From assembly GCF_030122805.1 (NCBI RefSeq), contig NZ_CP126080.1, forward strand, positions 252,501-304,000: DNA of 51,500 bases, written 5' to 3'. Positions 43,430 to 51,500 of the stretch are shown one piece after another. Made by a program: the position numbers and the translations under genes. Positions within the stretch are counted from its first letter, which is position 1. Every line of letters begins with the position of its first letter. The DNA comes from Mesobacillus sp. AQ2 (GTDB lineage: Bacteria > Bacillota > Bacilli > Bacillales > Cytobacillaceae). The notes under the pieces are model-generated. The model was not told the origin of the DNA, searched no databases, and saw only the letters and a list, made by a program, of their open reading frames with translations.

Positions 43430-45505
43430 ATGTTTAAGAAAGCTTTTGGTGTTCTTCAAAAAGTAGGTAAAGCGCTGATGCTTCCGGTTGCACTTCTCCC
43501 GGCAGCTGGTATTCTGCTTGCACTTGGTGCTGCGCTTAGAAACCCTGCTTTGTTAGAGCTTGCTCCATTTTTAAATAACGGCGGCGTCGATCTGGTTGCT
43601 GCTGTTATGCAAAAAGCCGGAGATATTGTCTTCGGAAACCTTCCGCTGTTATTCGCGGTTGGTGTAGCTGTTGGTTTAGCGGGCGGTGAGGGTGTTGCCG
43701 GTCTTGCTGCCATTATCGGATACCTGATCATGAACGTGACAATGGGTACTGTTTTAGGTATTACTCCAGAAGATGTCAACGGACTGAACTACGCAAATAT
43801 CTTAGGTGTCCCAACGCTTCAGACAGGGGTATTTGGCGGTATCATCGTGGGTATAATTGCCGCAGCTCTTTACAATAAGTTTTTTGAAATCGAATTGCCA
43901 TCCTATCTTGGATTCTTCGCAGGAAAGCGTTTCGTTCCGATTATCACTGCGGGAACAGCCATCCTGCTTGGATTGGTAATGATGGTTATCTGGCCTCCAA
44001 TCCAAAACGGCCTGAATGCATTCTCGCAAAACATGGTTCACGCAAACTTGACTTTATCAGCATTTATCTTTGGTGTGGTTGAACGTTCATTAATTCCTTT
44101 CGGTCTGCACCATATCTTCTATTCACCATTCTGGTATGAATTTGGTCAGTACACTACTCAGGCTGGAGAAGTTGTTCGCGGGGATCAGCGTATCTTCATG
44201 GCCCAAATTGCAGATAACGTACAAAATCTTACTGCAGGTACATTCATGACAGGTAAATTCCCGTTCATGATGTTCGGTCTTCCAGCTGCAGCATTGGCTA
44301 TTTATCATGAAGCACGTCCTGAAAGAAAAGTGGTAGTCGGCGGTCTAATGGTTTCTGCTGCCCTGACTTCATTCTTAACAGGTATTACAGAACCACTTGA
44401 GTTCTCATTCTTGTTCGTAGCACCAGTGCTTTTCGGAGTACACGCCATTTTTGCTGGTCTATCATTCATGACAATGCATCTATTAAATGTAAAAATCGGT
44501 ATGACTTTCTCTGGTGGTCTTATTGACTACATTCTGTTTGGATTGATCAACCCGCAGACAAACGCATGGATTGTAATCCCTGTAGGCCTAGTCTTCGCGG
44601 TCATCTACTACTTCGGGTTCCGTTTCGCAATTCGTAAGTTCAACCTGATGACACCAGGCCGTGAAGCAGTTGAAGAAGATGGGGAAGAAGGCGGAGTGAA
44701 GGGACAAGCTAGTGACCTTCCATATGAAGTCCTTGATGCAATGGGCGGTAAAGAAAACATCGCTCACCTTGATGCATGTATCACACGACTTCGTGTATCA
44801 GTTAATGATATTGGCAGCGTCGATAAAGATCGCTTGAAAAAGCTGGGTGCTGCTGGAGTCCTTGAAGTCGGCAACAACATCCAGGCAATTTTCGGACCGC
44901 GTTCAGAGACTATTAAAGGTCAGATGAAGGACATCATGAGCGGTAAAAGACCTCGTCCTGTAGAAACGAACCAGGCAACAGAGGTTGAGCAGCAAATTGA
45001 AGAAGTGAATCCGGAAGCATTGCAGACTCATCATGATGCAGATTCCGCAGCTGAAACATTCGTTTCTCCTATTAAAGGGGAGATTAAACCAATTACAGAA
45101 GTCCCAGACCAGGTATTCTCTGGAAAAATGATGGGTGACGGTTTTGCAATCGTACCTGCTGAAGGTACAATTGTTTCACCGGTCGACGGAAAGATCGTAA
45201 ACCTTTTCCCAACAAAGCATGCAATCGGAATCCTCTCTGACTCTGGACGGGAGATCCTTATTCATGTGGGTATCGATACGGTTAATCTGAAGGGACAAGG
45301 GTTCGAAACACTTGTTTCTGAAAATGACACTGTCACAAAAGGACAGCCGTTATTGAAGGTGGATCTTGATTACATCAAGGAACACGCAACGTCTATCATT
45401 ACTCCAATCGTATTCACTAATCTATCTGAAGGCGAAAGCATTGTCATCAACAAAGAGGGCAATGTGGATGTGAAAGACGAGAATATCATTACGATATCTA
45501 AATAA
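43430..45505 (+). CDS. ptsG: Glucose-specific PTS permease EIICBA
   Basis: PtsG imports glucose and phosphorylates it. The 691-aa protein has all three parts. EIIC (to about residue 420) holds the membrane helices, with [16 protein letters not shown] near the start and [18 protein letters not shown] has the phospho-cysteine in [14 protein letters not shown] has the active His in [18 protein letters not shown] chose ATG 43430, with AGGAGG upstream; the frame is open further 5' only across the leader terminator. It is controlled by GlcT through the RAT element. Confidence 0.96.
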   Translation: MFKKAFGVLQKVGKALMLPVALLPAAGILLALGAALRNPALLELAPFLNNGGVDLVAAVMQKAGDIVFGNLPLLFAVGVAVGLAGGEGVAGLAAIIGYLIMNVTMGTVLGITPEDVNGLNYANILGVPTLQTGVFGGIIVGIIAAALYNKFFEIELPSYLGFFAGKRFVPIITAGTAILLGLVMMVIWPPIQNGLNAFSQNMVHANLTLSAFIFGVVERSLIPFGLHHIFYSPFWYEFGQYTTQAGEVVRGDQRIFMAQIADNVQNLTAGTFMTGKFPFMMFGLPAAALAIYHEARPERKVVVGGLMVSAALTSFLTGITEPLEFSFLFVAPVLFGVHAIFAGLSFMTMHLLNVKIGMTFSGGLIDYILFGLINPQTNAWIVIPVGLVFAVIYYFGFRFAIRKFNLMTPGREAVEEDGEEGGVKGQASDLPYEVLDAMGGKENIAHLDACITRLRVSVNDIGSVDKDRLKKLGAAGVLEVGNNIQAIFGPRSETIKGQMKDIMSGKRPRPVETNQATEVEQQIEEVNPEALQTHHDADSAAETFVSPIKGEIKPITEVPDQVFSGKMMGDGFAIVPAEGTIVSPVDGKIVNLFPTKHAIGILSDSGREILIHVGIDTVNLKGQGFETLVSENDTVTKGQPLLKVDLDYIKEHATSIITPIVFTNLSEGESIVINKEGNVDVKDENIITISK

Positions 45506-45513
45506 GGTAAATA

Positions 45514-45549
45514 AACAGCTGGTCTCCCGGATGGAGATCGGCTGTTTTT
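45514..45549 (+). terminator. ptsG terminator
   Basis: AACAGC-T-GGTCTCC (45514-45527) pairs with GGAGATC-G-GCTGTT (45533-45546) around CGGAT, followed by a T-run. Confidence 0.85.
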
Positions 45550-45701
45550 ATATACAGAAGGAAAGTGAACAATCGAAACTTTTCCCAATTATTTCAAGGT
45601 ATAATCGTATTGACTCTGTGCATGTCGGGTGATAGTATATAGAAACAGTCGCGAACAGGTTAACAACATTTTGGTGATGAAAAAATAAAATCAAAAAGCT
45701 G

Positions 45702-45731
45702 TTGACATTCAACGCTGTGATGTGATAAATT
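45702..45731 (+). promoter_or_regulatory. Promoter of the first rRNA operon
   Basis: TTGACA (45702-45707), an 18-bp spacer and TAAATT (45726-45731) precede the rRNA leader. A 17-bp spacing with ATAAAT is the alternative. Upstream A-tracts could act as an UP element. The 45550-45700 stretch holds nothing else I recognise. Confidence 0.6.
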
Positions 45732-45766
45732 ATTAAAGTCGCTTCTGAGCGGCGCACACAATTTGC

Positions 45767-45872
45767 TCTTTGAAAACTAAACAAACAAGCGTCAACAAAC
45801 AATAAATTATCATGCTTCTATTAATAGAAGACATGAGCCAACGTTTTAACTTATGAGCTAACTCATAACTCT
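45767..45872 (+). repeat. rRNA operon leader, first copy (identical to 50984-51089)
   Basis: This leader and the one at 50984-51089 are the same, from TCTTTGAAAACTA through to the 16S start. The boxA-like GCTCTTTGAAAAC opens it. AAAACTAAACAAACAAGCG (45773-45791) is the exact complement of 47498-47516 behind 16S, so the two form the processing stem that RNase III would cut. Confidence 0.85.
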
Positions 45873-50582
<4,710 letters not shown>

Positions 50583-50657
50583 ATGATCATTCGATTCTCT
50601 TGATTTCTTCTTACAACATTATCTAGTTTTGAGGGCGCAAATCCTCAAACCAAATAG

Positions 50658-50773
<116 letters not shown>

Positions 50774-50774
50774 G

Positions 50775-50806
50775 AAAAGACAGAGATTTTGATCCCTGTC
50801 TTTTTT
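50775..50806 (+). terminator. Terminator of the first rRNA operon
   Basis: AAAAGACAG (50775-50783) pairs with CTGTCTTTT (50796-50804), followed by more T. Confidence 0.85.
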
Positions 50807-50920
50807 AATCCCCATATCATTCTTTTCCAGTTACTGCTGGTTGTTAGGTAACACCTGAGGTGTTATTATAGTAACTCAGCTCCGCTTGATTGATTGTTTA
50901 AAAGACTTTCAAAAAAAGTG

Positions 50921-50949
50921 TTGACGAGCTGGTTCAAAGGTGGTAAGAT
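50921..50949 (+). promoter_or_regulatory. Promoter of the second rRNA operon
   Basis: TTGACG (50921-50926), a 17-bp spacer and TAAGAT (50944-50949) precede the second leader. The sequence upstream of the shared leader differs from that of the first operon, so the two operons have distinct promoters. Confidence 0.65.
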
Positions 50950-50983
50950 TTAAAAGTTGTCATTTGAACGACAACAATATTGT

Positions 50984-51089
50984 TCTTTGAAAACTAAACA
51001 AACAAGCGTCAACAAACAATAAATTATCATGCTTCTATTAATAGAAGACATGAGCCAACGTTTTAACTTATGAGCTAACTCATAACTCT
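50984..51089 (+). repeat. rRNA operon leader, second copy
   Basis: Direct repeat of 45767-45872; the copies are offset by 5217 bp and diverge just upstream at the boxA (TGTTCTTTG against TGCTCTTTG). Confidence 0.85.

Positions 51090-51500
<411 letters not shown>

Overview
The window looks like a piece of the chromosome of an aerobic, spore-forming Bacillaceae bacterium (Bacillus sensu lato). The 16S V1-V3 region is Bacillus-like, ribosome-binding sites are strong AGGAGG types, and TTG/GTG starts are frequent. The flanking gene order matches the B. subtilis ydi-groESL and yeaC-guaA-pbuG neighbourhoods as I remember them. A Mesobacillus-like genus is possible, but I cannot settle the genus by eye. 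No phage, IS element, tRNA or CRISPR array was found.

Layout. (1) 0.2-10.4 kb is conserved core: tsaE-tsaB-rimI-tsaD (t6A tRNA modification plus ribosomal N-acetylation), a DnaA-box cluster, a divergent ABC-F ATPase, moaC, rex, ydiK-ydiL, a GNAT gene, and CIRCE-controlled groES-groEL. (2) 10.7-33.6 kb is an accessory interval between the two conserved blocks. It holds an NADPH oxidoreductase, a Cys-rich protein, a LytTR regulator beside a CoA-transferase, and a tight ten-gene [NiFe]-hydrogenase operon (hypABFCDE, a cytochrome b5-domain protein, small subunit, large subunit, maturation peptidase). It continues with a RacA/MerR-like coiled-coil protein among CGATAT sites, an ECF S-component, three tandem paralogues with 16-residue repeats, a frameshifted SoxB/5'-nucleotidase-like gene with a secreted DsrE-like partner, an orphan ABC lipoprotein and a secreted lipase. 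(3) 33.8-45.5 kb is core again: a small conserved gene, MoxR-DUF58-transglutaminase, guaA and pbuG each behind its own guanine riboswitch, then glcT and ptsG with a RAT antiterminator. (4) 45.7-51.5 kb is a complete 16S-23S-5S operon followed by the start of a second 16S gene.

How it works together. The hydrogenase operon is self-contained: HypA/HypB deliver nickel, HypF/HypE make the cyanide ligands, HypC/HypD assemble Fe(CN)2CO, and a HycI/HyaD-type peptidase trims the large subunit. The small subunit has no Tat signal and carries the CxxN proximal-cluster motif I associate with group 2 uptake hydrogenases, which suggests cytosolic, possibly air-tolerant H2 oxidation. No membrane cytochrome b is encoded. 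The translationally coupled b5-domain protein is the obvious candidate for electron transfer or attachment. With the sulfur-type SoxB/DsrE genes and the CoA-transferase, the island suggests supplementary energy metabolism during starvation or mixotrophy; that is inference.

The two most unusual items are the b5-hydrogenase gene coupling and the three repeat-protein paralogues, each with exactly five 16-residue repeats between a shared N-cap and a short tail.
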